Under the pieces are notes generated by a model. It saw only the letters and a list, made by a program, of their open reading frames with translations. It searched no databases and was not told the origin of the DNA. From assembly GCF_011762125.1 (NCBI RefSeq), contig NZ_JAASQN010000001.1, positions 1,116,001 through 1,180,000 of the forward strand: a stretch of DNA of 64,000 bases. The letters run 5' to 3'. Made by a program: the position numbers and the translations under genes. Below, piece by piece: positions 1 to 9,010 of the stretch. How positions within the stretch are numbered: position 1 is the first letter of the stretch; the number at the start of each line of letters is the position of its first letter. This DNA is from Sphingopyxis panaciterrae (GTDB lineage Bacteria > Pseudomonadota > Alphaproteobacteria > Sphingomonadales > Sphingomonadaceae).

Positions 1-54
1 CCCGGCGACGTCAAGTGATGTTTGCCGCTTCACCCCGGCGGGCGGCTCGGCTAG

Positions 55-1011
55 ATGACGGTGATGACTCCAGTCCTCGAGATTTCCGGCCTCGGAAAAA
101 CCTATAAAAGCGGGCACGTAGCGTTGAGCGCCGTCGACCTGACGATCAACAAGGGCGAGATTTTCGCGCTGCTCGGGCCGAACGGTGCCGGCAAGACGAC
201 GCTGATCAGCATCGTGTGCGGCATCGTCACCGCCAGCAGCGGGACGGTGACCGTCGCCGGGCACGACCATGGCCGCGACTATCGCGCGGCGCGGACGATG
301 ATCGGGCTGGTGCCGCAGGAACTGCACACCGACGCGTTCGAAACGGTGATGGCGACGGTGAGCTTTTCGCGCGGGCTGTTCGGCAAGCCGCGCGATCCGG
401 CATTCATCGAGCAATTGCTGCGCGATCTGTCCTTATGGGACAAGCGCGGCAGCAAGATCATGGAATTGTCGGGGGGCATGAAGCGCCGCGTGATGATCGC
501 CAAGGCACTGTCCCACGAACCCGAGATATTGTTCCTCGACGAGCCGACCGCCGGGGTCGACGTCGAACTGCGCCGCGATATGTGGAACATGGTGCGGTCC
601 TTACGCGAACGCGGCGTGACGATCATCCTGACCACCCATTATATCGAGGAGGCCGAGGAAATGGCCGACCGCGTCGGGGTGATCAGCAAGGGGCGGCTGA
701 TCCTGGTCGAGGAGAAAAATGCGCTGATCAAGAAGATGGGCCGCAAGACGCTGACGCTCAACCTCGCCGAACCGCTGGGTGCGGTGCCGGAAGAGCTTGC
801 CCAGTGGAAGGTCGAACTGGCGGCCGAAGGGCATGAACTTGTCTATGAATTCGACAGCCAGGCCGAGGCGACCGGCGTTCCGTCGCTGCTGCGGCGGATG
901 AGCGACCTGGGTATCCAGTTCAAGGACCTGAACACCAAACAGAGCTCGCTCGAGGATATTTTCGTCGGGCTGGTTCATGAAAGCGGCGCGGCGCAGGAGC
1001 AGGCGGCATGA
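55..1011 (+). CDS. yadG: ABC-2 type exporter, ATP-binding subunit (YadG-like)
   Basis: 318-residue ATPase that would drive a two-gene ABC-2 exporter of unknown substrate at the inner membrane. Walker A is GPNGAGKT (about residues 42-49), the signature is SGGMKRR (about 139-145), Walker B runs [11 protein letters not shown], and the H-loop is [10 protein letters not shown]. The run [14 protein letters not shown] is typical of the YadG branch. The C-terminal 90 residues are the usual ABC-2 accessory region. The stop overlaps the permease start by 4 bases (ATGA), so the two are translationally coupled. ATG at 55 is used; ATG at 64 (protein MTPVLEI...) is equally possible, as neither has a strong ribosome binding site. 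Confidence 0.93.
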   Translation: MTVMTPVLEISGLGKTYKSGHVALSAVDLTINKGEIFALLGPNGAGKTTLISIVCGIVTASSGTVTVAGHDHGRDYRAARTMIGLVPQELHTDAFETVMATVSFSRGLFGKPRDPAFIEQLLRDLSLWDKRGSKIMELSGGMKRRVMIAKALSHEPEILFLDEPTAGVDVELRRDMWNMVRSLRERGVTIILTTHYIEEAEEMADRVGVISKGRLILVEEKNALIKKMGRKTLTLNLAEPLGAVPEELAQWKVELAAEGHELVYEFDSQAEATGVPSLLRRMSDLGIQFKDLNTKQSSLEDIFVGLVHESGAAQEQAA

Positions 1012-1775
1012 TCTCGAATATCCGCGGCATCCGCGCCATCTACCTGTTCGAAATGGCGCGCTTCGGGCGCACCTTCTGGACCAGCCTGATGCTGCCCGTG
1101 ATCACCACCGCGCTCTATTTCGTCGTTTTCGGATCGGCGATCGGCAGCCGGATGAACGAGGTCAGCAACGTCCCTTATGGCGCGTTCATCGTGCCGGGGC
1201 TGATGATGCTGACGATGTTCACCGAAAGCATCAGCAATTCATCCTTCGGCATCTATATGCCCAAATGGACCGGCACGATTTACGAGATGCTGTCGGCGCC
1301 GATGTCGCCGCTTGAGCTGCTGATCGCCTATGTCGGCGCGGCGGCGACCAAATCGGTGATCATCGGGTCGATCATTTTCGCCACCGCGCATCTGTTCGTC
1401 GACGTTCAGGTCGCGCATCCGCTGCTGATGGCGGCGTTCATGGTGCTGATGGCGGTGACCTTCTGCCTGTTCGGCTTCATCATCGGCATCTGGGCGCAGA
1501 GCTTCGAGCAGCTTCAGGTCATCCCGATGCTCGTCATCTATCCGCTGACCTTCCTCGGTGGTGCCTTCTACTCGCTCGATATGCTGCCGGCGGCATGGCG
1601 GACGGTCACCTTGTTCAATCCGGTCGTTTATCTGATCAGCGGATTCCGCTGGACCTTCTTCGGGCAAGGCGACGTCGGCATCGGCGTCAGCATGAGCGCG
1701 GTCGCGCTGTTCCTGGCGCTGTGCCTTGGCGTGATCTTCTGGATGTTCCGGACGGGATACCGGCTGAAGAATTGA
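1008..1775 (+). CDS. yadH: ABC-2 type transporter permease (YadH-like)
   Basis: 255-residue integral membrane protein with about six hydrophobic segments and the usual length of ABC-2 permeases. It pairs with the ATPase that overlaps it upstream and would form the membrane channel as a homodimer. An amphipathic N-terminal helix precedes TM1 (residues 20-45), and the conserved block [16 protein letters not shown] lies near residues 175-190, as in NodJ/YadH proteins. Substrate is not predictable from sequence. The gene is followed by a palindromic repeat separating it from convergent ihfB. Confidence 0.92.
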   Translation: MISNIRGIRAIYLFEMARFGRTFWTSLMLPVITTALYFVVFGSAIGSRMNEVSNVPYGAFIVPGLMMLTMFTESISNSSFGIYMPKWTGTIYEMLSAPMSPLELLIAYVGAAATKSVIIGSIIFATAHLFVDVQVAHPLLMAAFMVLMAVTFCLFGFIIGIWAQSFEQLQVIPMLVIYPLTFLGGAFYSLDMLPAAWRTVTLFNPVVYLISGFRWTFFGQGDVGIGVSMSAVALFLALCLGVIFWMFRTGYRLKN

Positions 1776-1789
1776 TGATGGCACAGGCT

Positions 1790-1815
1790 GTCGTCCCGGC
1801 GAAGGCCGGGATGAC
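1790..1815. repeat. REP-like palindrome between convergent genes
   Basis: A near-perfect inverted repeat (arms TCCCGGC/GCCGGGA extended by GTC/GAC) lies in the 49-base gap between the stops of the ABC permease and ihfB. It is a single arm of the paired palindromes found elsewhere in the left half of the window. It could act as a bidirectional terminator, but there is no U-tract. Confidence 0.7.
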
Positions 1816-1824
1816 GGTGTGCGT

Positions 1825-2103
1825 TCAGTCGTTCAGCCGCTCGCGCATTTCCTTGCCGGGTTTGAAATAGGGCACCGCCTTGGCCTTCACCGCCACCGGC
1901 GTGCCGGTGCGCGGGTTGCGGCCGGTGCGCGATTCGCGGCTGCGGGTCGAAAAGGCACCGAAGCCCCGCAGTTCGACCCGGCCGCCCGAGGCGAGCTGAT
2001 CCACAATGGAATCAAAAAAGGCGTCGACGATGCGTTCGACCTCTTCAAGGCGTAAGTCGCTGTTTTCACTCGCGATCTTTTGAACCAGTTCCGACCGGAT
2101 CAT
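1825..2103 (-). CDS. ihfB: Integration host factor beta subunit (HU/IHF family)
   Basis: 92-residue DNA-bending protein of the DNABII family. The beta-arm carries [10 protein letters not shown] and the N-terminus [11 protein letters not shown] matches IHF-beta rather than HU; RGFGAF is the conserved turn before the arm. IHF acts as an alpha/beta heterodimer in nucleoid organisation, transcription and recombination. The start has a GGGGA ribosome binding site 8-9 bases upstream. Position just downstream of rpsA is the standard proteobacterial arrangement, but a strong terminator (2240-2274) separates them, so ihfB probably has its own promoter. Confidence 0.95.
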   Translation of the reverse strand: MIRSELVQKIASENSDLRLEEVERIVDAFFDSIVDQLASGGRVELRGFGAFSTRSRESRTGRNPRTGTPVAVKAKAVPYFKPGKEMRERLND

Positions 2104-2239
2104 GAGCTTCCCCTATTATCACGCACCCCGCGGATGCAGGTTATGACCGGTCGCTGCCGGCTTGTTGCGTGAGACCCCTCCCAACGCGGAGCGGAGACTA
2201 TCATGATTTGATGATCGGTCAAAATATATCGCGGCAGCA

Positions 2240-2274
2240 AAAAGGCCCGCAGAGGGACACTCTGCGGGCCTTTT
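2240..2274 (-). terminator. Rho-independent terminator of rpsA
   Basis: Perfect 15-bp stem (AAAAGGCCCGCAGAG and its complement) with a 5-base loop. In the rpsA direction the hairpin ends in a run of five U. It lies 27 bases after the rpsA stop. The A-run on the other side makes it potentially bidirectional. Confidence 0.9.
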
Positions 2275-2300
2275 GTGTCGCCTGACGGCGGAAGAAGGAA

Positions 2301-4013
2301 TCAATCCTTCTTGCCGGCCTTCAGCGCCTCGCCGAGGATGTCGCCGAGCGACGCACCCGAGTCCGACGAGCCGTACTGCGCGACGGCCTGCTTCTCTTCG
2401 GCGATCTGCATCGCCTTGACCGAGAAGTTCGGCTTTTTCGAGCGGTCGAAGCCGATGACCATCGCGTCGAACTTCTGGCCGACCTGGTAACGTTCGGCGC
2501 GCTGTTCGTCGCGGTCGCGGCCAAGGTCGGCGCGCTTGATGAAGCCGGTCGCGCCATCGTCGCCGGCCTGGACTTCGAGGCCGTTGTCGCGGACTTCGAG
2601 GACGGTGACGGTGATGACGTCGTTCTTCTTCACCGAACCGGCAGCAGCGGCGCCGCCGCCAACCGCCGGGGCGCCCTTTTCAAGCTGCTTGATGCCGAGG
2701 CTGATGCGTTCCTTCTCGACATCGACGTCGAGAATGACGACCTGCACGGCCTCGCCCTTGCGGTGGAGGTGCAGCGCTTCTTCGCCCGAGATGCCCCACG
2801 CGATGTCCGACATGTGGACCATGCCGTCGACGTCGCCCGGCAGGCCGACGAACAGACCGAATTCGGTCGCATTCTTGACTTCGCCTTCGACGACGCTGCC
2901 AACCGGATGTTCGTCGGCGAATGCGCCCCAGGGGTTCGACTGGGCCTGCTTGAGGCCGAGCGAGATGCGGCGCTTGTCGCTGTCGACTTCGAGGACGATG
3001 ACGTCGACTTCCTGGCTCGTCGAAACGATCTTGCCGGGGTGGACGTTCTTCTTGACCCACGACATTTCGCTGACGTGGACCAGGCCTTCGATGCCGGCTT
3101 CGAGTTCGACGAACGCACCGTAATCGGTGATGTTCGTGACCGTACCCGACAGCTTCGCACCGACGGGGTACTTGGCGGCGACGCCTTCCCACGGATCGCT
3201 TTCGAGCTGCTTCATGCCGAGGCTGATGCGCTGCGTGTCGCGGTTGATGCGGATGATCTGGACGCGGACATTGTCACCGATGTTGATGACTTCGCTCGGG
3301 TGGTTGACGCGCTTGTAGCTCATGTCGGTGACATGGAGCAGGCCGTCGATGCCGCCGAGGTCGACGAACGCACCATAGTCGGTGATGTTCTTGACCGCGC
3401 CTTCGATGATCTGGCCTTCTTCAAGGTTCTGGATCAGGCCCGAGCGCTGTTCGGCGCGCGTTTCTTCGAGGATGGCGCGGCGCGACACGACGATGTTGCC
3501 GCGGCGGCGATCCATCTTGAGGATCTGGAAGGGCTGCGGCAGGTCCATGAGCGGGCCGACGTCGCGTACGGGGCGGATATCGACTTGGCTGCCGGGAAGG
3601 AACGCCACGGCGCCGCCGAGGTCGACGGTGAAGCCGCCCTTGACGCGGCCGAAGATGACGCCTTCGACGCGCGCTTCCTTGTTGAATTCTTCTTCCAGAC
3701 GGTCCCAGGCGGCTTCGCGGCGCGCACGGTCGCGCGACAGCATGGTTTCGCCATTGGCGTTTTCGACGCGGTCGACATAGACTTCGACTTCGTCACCGAC
3801 ATTGATGTCGGCCTTCTGGCCCGGCATCGCGAATTCGCGCAGCGGCACGCGGCCTTCGCTCTTCAGGCCGATGTCGATCACTGCCAGGTCGTTTTCGATC
3901 GCGGTCACGGTGCCCTTGACGACGCGGCCTTCAAAGCCGCCGTCGGCACCACCAAGCGATTCGTCGAGCATCGCGGCGAAATCGTCGCGCGTCGGGAAAG
4001 CCGTAGTGGCCAT
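2301..4013 (-). CDS. rpsA: 30S ribosomal protein S1
   Basis: 570 residues, the normal length for proteobacterial S1. Six S1/OB repeats are visible at roughly residues 27-95, 112-180, 198-268, 284-355, 370-440 and 462-530; repeats 3 and 4 carry the strong NITDYGAFV signature and HVxxMSW/Y blocks. S1 unwinds and docks mRNA on the 30S subunit and is essential in Gram-negative bacteria. The start has an AAGGA ribosome binding site 9 bases upstream. It lies downstream of aroA-X-cmk, but a hairpin with a T-run after cmk suggests at least partial transcriptional independence. Confidence 0.98.
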   Translation of the reverse strand: MATTAFPTRDDFAAMLDESLGGADGGFEGRVVKGTVTAIENDLAVIDIGLKSEGRVPLREFAMPGQKADINVGDEVEVYVDRVENANGETMLSRDRARREAAWDRLEEEFNKEARVEGVIFGRVKGGFTVDLGGAVAFLPGSQVDIRPVRDVGPLMDLPQPFQILKMDRRRGNIVVSRRAILEETRAEQRSGLIQNLEEGQIIEGAVKNITDYGAFVDLGGIDGLLHVTDMSYKRVNHPSEVINIGDNVRVQIIRINRDTQRISLGMKQLESDPWEGVAAKYPVGAKLSGTVTNITDYGAFVELEAGIEGLVHVSEMSWVKKNVHPGKIVSTSQEVDVIVLEVDSDKRRISLGLKQAQSNPWGAFADEHPVGSVVEGEVKNATEFGLFVGLPGDVDGMVHMSDIAWGISGEEALHLHRKGEAVQVVILDVDVEKERISLGIKQLEKGAPAVGGGAAAAGSVKKNDVITVTVLEVRDNGLEVQAGDDGATGFIKRADLGRDRDEQRAERYQVGQKFDAMVIGFDRSKKPNFSVKAMQIAEEKQAVAQYGSSDSGASLGDILGEALKAGKKD

Positions 4014-4145
4014 AGATGATATTCCTTACTTCATTTGTTCCGGCCAAGCGGTTGGTTCCGCTGGTCTTGTGGCCGATCCGTCCTGCCCGCCGGATGCGAT
4101 GCAGAACATCCGCGAAGCGGGCGCGGGGAAAGGCATGGGCAAAGC

Positions 4146-4179
4146 AAAAGGGGCGCGATGGGTGAACCCCATCACGCCC
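4146..4179 (-). terminator. Probable rho-independent terminator of cmk
   Basis: In the minus direction a hairpin with GGGCG/CGCCC and GATGGG/CCCATC stem segments is followed by CCCCUUUU. It starts 5 bases after the cmk stop and lies in the leader of rpsA. Confidence 0.65.
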
Positions 4180-4184
4180 GACGC

Positions 4185-4817
4185 TCATGTCGAGCGGCGG
4201 CCTGTCCGTGCCTCAACCAGCGCAATCGCCTGTTGGACGGCGTCGCCTATAGTCAAATTGCCCGTATCGAGCAAGTCCGCATCGGGGGCCCGCAGGAGCG
4301 GCGCGTCGGCGCGGCCGGTGTCGCGCGCATCGCGCGCGTGGATATCGGCAAGCACGGCATCGTAAGTCACGGTGACCCCGCGCGCCTGCATCTCGGTAAA
4401 GCGCCGGCGCGCGCGCACGTCGGCGGCGGCGGTGACGAACAGCTTGGCGTCGGCATGCGGGGCGATCACGGTGCCGATGTCGCGTCCGTCGAGCACCGCG
4501 CCGCCGGGCTGGTTCGCGAAATCGAGCTGCCGCTGAAACAGCGCCGCACGCACCGCGGGGTGCACCGACACGCGGCTCGCGAGCCCGCCGGTCGTTTCAT
4601 AGCGGAGCGCCGGATCGCCCAGCAGGCTGTCGGGAAAATCGCACGCGGCCAGCGCGTCATCGGCCTTGTCGGCGTCGCCATGATCGAGCTGCGTCTGATA
4701 GCCGACGGCGCGATAAAGCAGCCCGGTGTCGAGCACGGGCAGGCCGAAATGATCGGCAAGCGCTTTTGCGATCGTGCCTTTTCCCGACGCGGTCGGGCCG
4801 TCGACGGCGATGATCAT
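4185..4817 (-). CDS. cmk: Cytidylate kinase
   Basis: 210-residue (d)CMP kinase, converting CMP/dCMP plus ATP to the diphosphates. The P-loop GPTASGKGT begins at residue 7, followed by LDTGLLYRAV, the CMP-binding strand seen in Cmk. LDGRDIGTVI (about residue 95) and the C-terminal DARDTGRADAPL block are family signatures. The start is ATG 4817, which shares its A with the TGA of the upstream gene; a longer in-frame extension to 4916 lies inside that gene and is not native. Order aroA-X-cmk-rpsA is conserved in proteobacteria apart from X. Confidence 0.96.
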   Translation of the reverse strand: MIIAVDGPTASGKGTIAKALADHFGLPVLDTGLLYRAVGYQTQLDHGDADKADDALAACDFPDSLLGDPALRYETTGGLASRVSVHPAVRAALFQRQLDFANQPGGAVLDGRDIGTVIAPHADAKLFVTAAADVRARRRFTEMQARGVTVTYDAVLADIHARDARDTGRADAPLLRAPDADLLDTGNLTIGDAVQQAIALVEARTGRRST

Positions 4818-5344
4818 CAGTTCATCTGGAACGCGTCGATGCGCGCGCTCGTCAGCCGGTTGTCGGGGCCGAACAGCAATTTGAACCAGCCGCCATTGGC
4901 GAACGATCCTTCGCACGACGCAATGCCGTTGCCCTGGCCTGCCTTGTCCGCTTCGAGGCAGTCGATCGTGATTTCGGGCAGGAAGGCGCGCACTTTCGCC
5001 AGCACATCGCCGCGCGTCCGCGCCGTACCGATATTCAGCGCGCTGATATTGCGGGTGCCGAGCGCTGCGACGTCGACCGTCTTGATCGCCAGCGTCTCGC
5101 CCGCGAAGATATGATGGACGCCGGCATCATCTTCCCATTCGCACGCGATGCCATCATCGTCGCAGACATCGCCGTTGGTCAGCCGGCCGACGAGCTGCGG
5201 CGTGCTCGGCAGGTTGAGCGGGTAGCGCGAGAAGCTTTCGTCAGCGCGGTCGAACGGATCGGCGACGCTTTCGCCGGCATGCGCAACGCCGCCCGACAGG
5301 GCGAGGATGAGCGCGGTCATCGCGGCGGCGGTTTTCAGTTTCAT
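4817..5344 (-). CDS. Exported protein of unknown function
   Basis: 175 residues beginning with a clear Sec signal peptide (hydrophobic AAAMTALILALSGGVAHA, cleavage probably after residue 23). The mature part contains four Cys (in DVCDDDGIACEW, DCLEAD and ASCEG), which could form two disulfides in the periplasm. I recognise no domain. It sits between aroA and cmk, and its stop TGA overlaps the cmk start by one base, so the two are coupled. A small periplasmic protein inside this housekeeping operon is unusual. No function is assigned. Confidence 0.8.
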   Translation of the reverse strand: MKLKTAAAMTALILALSGGVAHAGESVADPFDRADESFSRYPLNLPSTPQLVGRLTNGDVCDDDGIACEWEDDAGVHHIFAGETLAIKTVDVAALGTRNISALNIGTARTRGDVLAKVRAFLPEITIDCLEADKAGQGNGIASCEGSFANGGWFKLLFGPDNRLTSARIDAFQMN

Positions 5345-5420
5345 CGTGTCAAATCCTCATAATTACCTGAAATCGAGGCGCTATCCTGTCACGATCGCGC
5401 GGTGGCGTCGATGACGGCGA

Positions 5421-6755
5421 TCACAGTTTTCCCTGCAACTGATCGAGCAAAGCCTCGAAATTGGGAAAGCTGGTCGCGACCGGCGCCACATCGTCGATCG
5501 TGATCGGGGCATGGCTGACGAGGCCCGCGATCGCGAAGCTCATGCAGATGCGGTGGTCCAGATGGCCGGCCACCCCGGCGCCTCCGGGCAGCGGGTCGCC
5601 GCCTGTGCCGTCGATGACCAGCCCGTCCTCGCGCTCCTCGACGCGCGCGCCGATCGCTTTCAGGCCGTCGGCCATCACGGTCAGGCGGTCGCTTTCCTTG
5701 ACGCGCAATTCGTCGAGGCCAGTCGTCGTCGTGCGCCCTTCGGCCAGCGCCGCGGCCACGAAGAGGATCGGGAATTCGTCGATCATGCTCGGCGCGACGG
5801 CGGGATCGACCGCGATGCCCTTCAGCGCGCTGTGGCGGACATGCAGGTCGGCGACGGGCTCGCCGCCGACGTCGCGGGCATTCAGGAGGATGATATCGCC
5901 GCCCATCTGGCGGAGGACCTCGACCAGCCCGGCGCGCGTCGGGTTGAGCCCGACATTGGCGATGATGACGTCGGATCCGGGCACGATCAGCGCCGCGACG
6001 ATGAAGAAGGCGGCCGACGATGGGTCGCCGGGGACGGTGATCGTCTGCGGTTTCAGCTCGGCCTCGCCGCGGATGCGGATATGGCGGGTGCCGTCGGGGG
6101 CGGTTTCGACGTCGAGGTCGGCGCCGAAGCCCTTCAGCATGCGCTCGCTATGATCGCGGGTCGGTACGGGTTCGATCACTTCGGTGATGCCCGGGGTATT
6201 GAGCCCGGCCAGCAGAACCGCGCTCTTCACCTGCGCCGAGGCCATCGGCAGGCGATAGGCGAGGGGAATGGCGGGGGTGAGCCCGCGCACCATCAGCGGC
6301 AGCCGGCCCCCCGGCGAGGCGCTGATGTCGGCGCCCATCTGCGACAGCGGATCGATGACACGTCCCATCGGGCGGCCCGAAAGGCTCGCGTCGCCGATGA
6401 AGGTGACGGTGATCGGATGGCTGGCGACGAGGCCCATCAGCAGGCGCGTCGAGGTGCCGCTATTGCCCATGTCGAGCGCCTCGCGCGGCTGGAGCAGCCC
6501 GCCGACCCCGACGCCATGGATGCGCCATTCGCCGTCTTCGCGCCGTTCGATCGTCGCCCCCATCGCTCGCATCGCGGCGGCAGTGGCAAGAACGTCGTGC
6601 CCCTCGAGCAGCCCGGTGACGCGGCTTTCGCCGACCGCCAGCGCCGACAGCATCAGCGAACGGTGCGAAATGCTCTTGTCGCCCGGAATCGCGATCCTAC
6701 CTCTGAGCGGAACGGAAGCGGAAAAGGCGCGCGGCGTGGAGGTGTGATCGGTCAT
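5421..6755 (-). CDS. aroA: 3-phosphoshikimate 1-carboxyvinyltransferase (EPSP synthase)
   Basis: 444-residue enzyme of the shikimate pathway that joins PEP and shikimate-3-phosphate. Visible motifs: [11 protein letters not shown] near the N-terminus, [12 protein letters not shown] (PEP site), [25 protein letters not shown] and ELRVKESDR. The PEP-binding loop reads GNSGTS with Ala absent at the position used by CP4-type (class II) enzymes, but the overall block order is closest to the alphaproteobacterial form, so I leave class open. Start ATG 6755 (MTDHTST) is preferred over the extension to 6800. First gene of the aroA-X-cmk operon. Confidence 0.96.
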   Translation of the reverse strand: MTDHTSTPRAFSASVPLRGRIAIPGDKSISHRSLMLSALAVGESRVTGLLEGHDVLATAAAMRAMGATIERREDGEWRIHGVGVGGLLQPREALDMGNSGTSTRLLMGLVASHPITVTFIGDASLSGRPMGRVIDPLSQMGADISASPGGRLPLMVRGLTPAIPLAYRLPMASAQVKSAVLLAGLNTPGITEVIEPVPTRDHSERMLKGFGADLDVETAPDGTRHIRIRGEAELKPQTITVPGDPSSAAFFIVAALIVPGSDVIIANVGLNPTRAGLVEVLRQMGGDIILLNARDVGGEPVADLHVRHSALKGIAVDPAVAPSMIDEFPILFVAAALAEGRTTTTGLDELRVKESDRLTVMADGLKAIGARVEEREDGLVIDGTGGDPLPGGAGVAGHLDHRICMSFAIAGLVSHAPITIDDVAPVATSFPNFEALLDQLQGKL

Positions 6756-6880
6756 GGCGTGCGGCTTTTGACAGCGGCCTTGCAATCTGGCAAGGCGCAC
6801 GCCGATTTGACGGTTAGCTGTTCAGCTGACGTCGCTCTTCCGATATTTCTATCCCGTTTCCAGAAGGTTATGAGGCATTT

Positions 6881-7204
6881 ATGGTGAAGGCTGAATGGGG
6901 CACCAAGCGTAGCTGCCCGAAATGCGCCACGCGATTCTATGATTTGACCAAGGATGATCCCATCAGCTGCATCAATTGCGGCTATGCCTGGATCCCGGAA
7001 TCGGTGCTGAAATCGAAACAGCCGATGCCGTTCGAGCAGATCGAGAAGCCCGGCAAGGTCGACAAGGAAGAAGGTGCCGACGAGGATCTGGACCTGGACG
7101 TCGATGTCGACGAGGACAGCGATTCGCCCGACAATGATGTCGATCTGGGCGGGGACGACGATCTGGGCGTGGCCACCGGCGACGACGACGACGTCGAAAC
7201 CTGA
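6881..7204 (+). CDS. FYDLN acid domain zinc-ribbon protein
   Basis: 107 residues. The N-terminal half is a zinc ribbon with CPKC and CINC pairs around the name-giving FYDL motif. The C-terminal 45 residues are almost entirely Asp/Glu (LDLDVDVDEDSD and similar), a strongly acidic tail. This is the TIGR02300-type family, known in alphaproteobacteria and without an established function. A GAGG ribosome binding site lies close to ATG 6881. It is transcribed divergently from aroA across a 125-base gap and is followed by tRNA-Ala. Confidence 0.9.
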   Translation: MVKAEWGTKRSCPKCATRFYDLTKDDPISCINCGYAWIPESVLKSKQPMPFEQIEKPGKVDKEEGADEDLDLDVDVDEDSDSPDNDVDLGGDDDLGVATGDDDDVET

Positions 7205-7212
7205 TTTTTTCC

Positions 7213-7258
7213 TGCAAGGGGCCAAAAAGGCATCGCGAGATGCATTTGGCCCCTTGCA
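7213..7258 (+). terminator. Long hairpin after the FYDLN gene
   Basis: Fourteen-base perfect outer arms (TGCAAGGGGCCAAA and complement) enclose an inner GCATC-GCGA-GATGC stem-loop, 9 bases after the stop codon. There is no T-run after the 3' arm, so it may be a processing or stability structure rather than a classic intrinsic terminator. Confidence 0.55.
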
Positions 7259-7339
7259 TCACTCGGCGGCGCTGCTAAAGGCGGCGTCCCGGTCGCAGCA
7301 GCCAAGAAGATTGGCGAGGGCGGCACAGTGAAATGTTAC

Positions 7340-7415
7340 GGGGCCTTAGCTCAGCTGGGAGAGCGCCTGCATGGCATGCAGGAGGTCAGCGGTTCGATCC
7401 CGCTAGGCTCCACCA
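7340..7415 (+). tRNA. tRNA-Ala (anticodon GGC)
   Basis: 76-base cloverleaf with encoded CCA. Acceptor arms GGGGCCT/AGGCTCC, D-arm GCTC/GAGC, anticodon arm CCTGC/GCAGG with loop ATGGCAT (anticodon GGC), and T-arm AGCGG/CCGCT around TTCGATC. Reads GCC, the likely preferred Ala codon in this GC-rich genome. Confidence 0.98.
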
Positions 7416-7566
7416 TTTCCCCAAGCGACGCGAGAGCGCGCTTTCCAACTTATCCGAAACCGGCGTTGGCCCGCGAAGCGGGACGTTCCGATTGGCGATT
7501 ATATCGCTTGTAAAGCCGACGGAGGAATGTCCGCCTTGGGGTGGGGAGCGGACGTTTGTTTAATCA

Positions 7567-7592
7567 AGCCCCTCCCCTAAAGGGGAGGGGCT
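7567..7592. terminator. GC-rich palindrome between tRNA-Ala and bioA ends
   Basis: Perfect inverted repeat AGCCCCTCCCC/GGGGAGGGGCT with a tiny loop, 34 bases after the bioA stop and downstream of the tRNA. It probably ends transcription from one or both sides, although T-runs are short. Confidence 0.5.
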
Positions 7593-7626
7593 AAAGACTG
7601 TGCGTCCGCTAACCGCCATTAGCAGC

Positions 7627-8910
7627 CTATCCGCCCGCGCCGAGGTCCAGCGCCGCCCCGATGGTGTCCCAGACCTGCGCGAGGTCGTCCGGCATGGTGC
7701 AATAGGGGGGCATCACATAGACGCTGTTGCCGAGCGGCCGGAGCAGGACGCCGCGGTCGCGGGCGAAGGCGGTCAGGCGCGGGGCGAGGTTCGAGAGGTA
7801 GCCGTCGTCGGGGACGGCGATGTCGAGCGCTGCGATGGTGCCGAGGCGGCGGGGGTTCTGGACGCGCGGGTCGTGAGCCAGGATCGCGAGATGCGCGCCC
7901 TGCGCGTCGGCGAGCGCGTCGATGCGCTGCTGCACGGGCTCGTCGCGCCAGATGGCGAGATTGGCGTTCGCCGCGGCGCAGGCGATGGGGTTCGCGGTAT
8001 AGCTCGACGAATGATAAAAGGCCTTGCCGCGGTCGGCGGAGAAATGCGCCGCGAAAATGGGTTCGATGCAAAGCGTGACGGCGAGCGGGATGGCGCCGCC
8101 GGTCAGGCCCTTCGACAGGCAGACGATGTCGGGGATCACCCCCGCCTGGTCGCAGGCGAAGCGGGTGCCGGTGCGGCCCCAGCCGGTCATCACCTCGTCG
8201 GCGATGAAGAGGACGCCGTGGCGCGCGCAGATCGCGCGCATTTCGGCGAGCACCCAGGCAGGGTAGATCAGCATGCCGCCGGCGCCGAGGATCAGCGGTT
8301 CGACGATGAAGGCGGCGGGCGCGTTGCCGGTTTCTGGGGTGGCGCAGGCGGCTTCGAGCGCGTCGAGCGCCGTCTGTTCCTGCCCTGCGTACGGGAAGGG
8401 GATGGTGTCGACGTCGAACAGCAAAGGCTGCCAAGCGCGGTTGTAGACGCCGCGTTCGCCGACCGACATCGTGCCGATGGTGTCGCCATGATAGCTATGA
8501 TCGAGGACGAGGATGCGGCTGCGCGGTTCGCCGATGTTGAACCAATAGCCGAGCGCCATCTTCAGCGCCACCTCGACGCTGGTCGAGCCCGAGTCCGAGA
8601 AGAAGACGCGGGTCAGCGGATCGGGGGTGATGCGGACCAGTTCGGCGGCGAGCGTCTCGGCGGGTTCGTGCGTCCAGCCAGCGAAGATAAGCTGGTCGAG
8701 CTTTTCGGACTGGGCGCGGATCGCGGCCATGATGCGCGGATGGCCATGGCCATGGGTGGTGACCCACCAACTGGATATGGCGTCGATCCAGTAGCGGCCG
8801 TCTGCGTCATAGAGGCGCGCGCCTTCGCCGCGGGCGATCGGCTGGACCGGGTCGCCGAGACCGTGCTGGGTGAAGGGGTGCCAGACGGGGGATGGGTTCG
8901 AATTCATCAT
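7627..8910 (-). CDS. bioA: Adenosylmethionine-8-amino-7-oxononanoate aminotransferase
   Basis: 427-residue PLP enzyme of biotin synthesis; transfers the SAM amino group to KAPA to give DAPA. Motifs: HPFTQH near the N-terminus, SSWWVTTHGHGHP (substrate-binding Trp pair), and the PLP lysine in LSKGLTGGAIPLA. Fold-type I class III aminotransferase of normal BioA length. Last gene of bioF-bioD-bioA; a paired palindrome (8928-9006) lies between bioD and bioA, so bioA has its own AAGGAG ribosome binding site upstream of the ATG ATG start pair (8910/8907). Confidence 0.96.
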   Translation of the reverse strand: MMNSNPSPVWHPFTQHGLGDPVQPIARGEGARLYDADGRYWIDAISSWWVTTHGHGHPRIMAAIRAQSEKLDQLIFAGWTHEPAETLAAELVRITPDPLTRVFFSDSGSTSVEVALKMALGYWFNIGEPRSRILVLDHSYHGDTIGTMSVGERGVYNRAWQPLLFDVDTIPFPYAGQEQTALDALEAACATPETGNAPAAFIVEPLILGAGGMLIYPAWVLAEMRAICARHGVLFIADEVMTGWGRTGTRFACDQAGVIPDIVCLSKGLTGGAIPLAVTLCIEPIFAAHFSADRGKAFYHSSSYTANPIACAAANANLAIWRDEPVQQRIDALADAQGAHLAILAHDPRVQNPRRLGTIAALDIAVPDDGYLSNLAPRLTAFARDRGVLLRPLGNSVYVMPPYCTMPDDLAQVWDTIGAALDLGAGG

Positions 8911-8927
8911 ATCGCCCTACTCTCCTT

Positions 8928-9006
8928 CGTCATTCCCGCGAAGGCGGGAATCCCGCTTTGGCTTGTTTGCGCCGCCAGCGGGACCCCCGCCTTCGCGGGG
9001 GTGACG
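8928..9006. repeat. Paired REP-like palindromes inside the bio operon
   Basis: Two hairpin modules in inverted orientation (CGTCATTCCCGCGAAGGCGGG... and ...CCCCGCCTTCGCGGGGGTGACG), each also self-complementary, fill most of the 100-base gap between bioD and bioA. Same architecture as the copies at 11446, 12602, 16953, 18874 and 24136. Confidence 0.8.
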
Positions 9007-9010
9007 GATT

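Noticed and set aside
2763-4019. 418-codon plus-strand frame
   Set aside because: Antisense of rpsA; repetitive Val/Asp/Ala pattern mirrors the S1 repeats.
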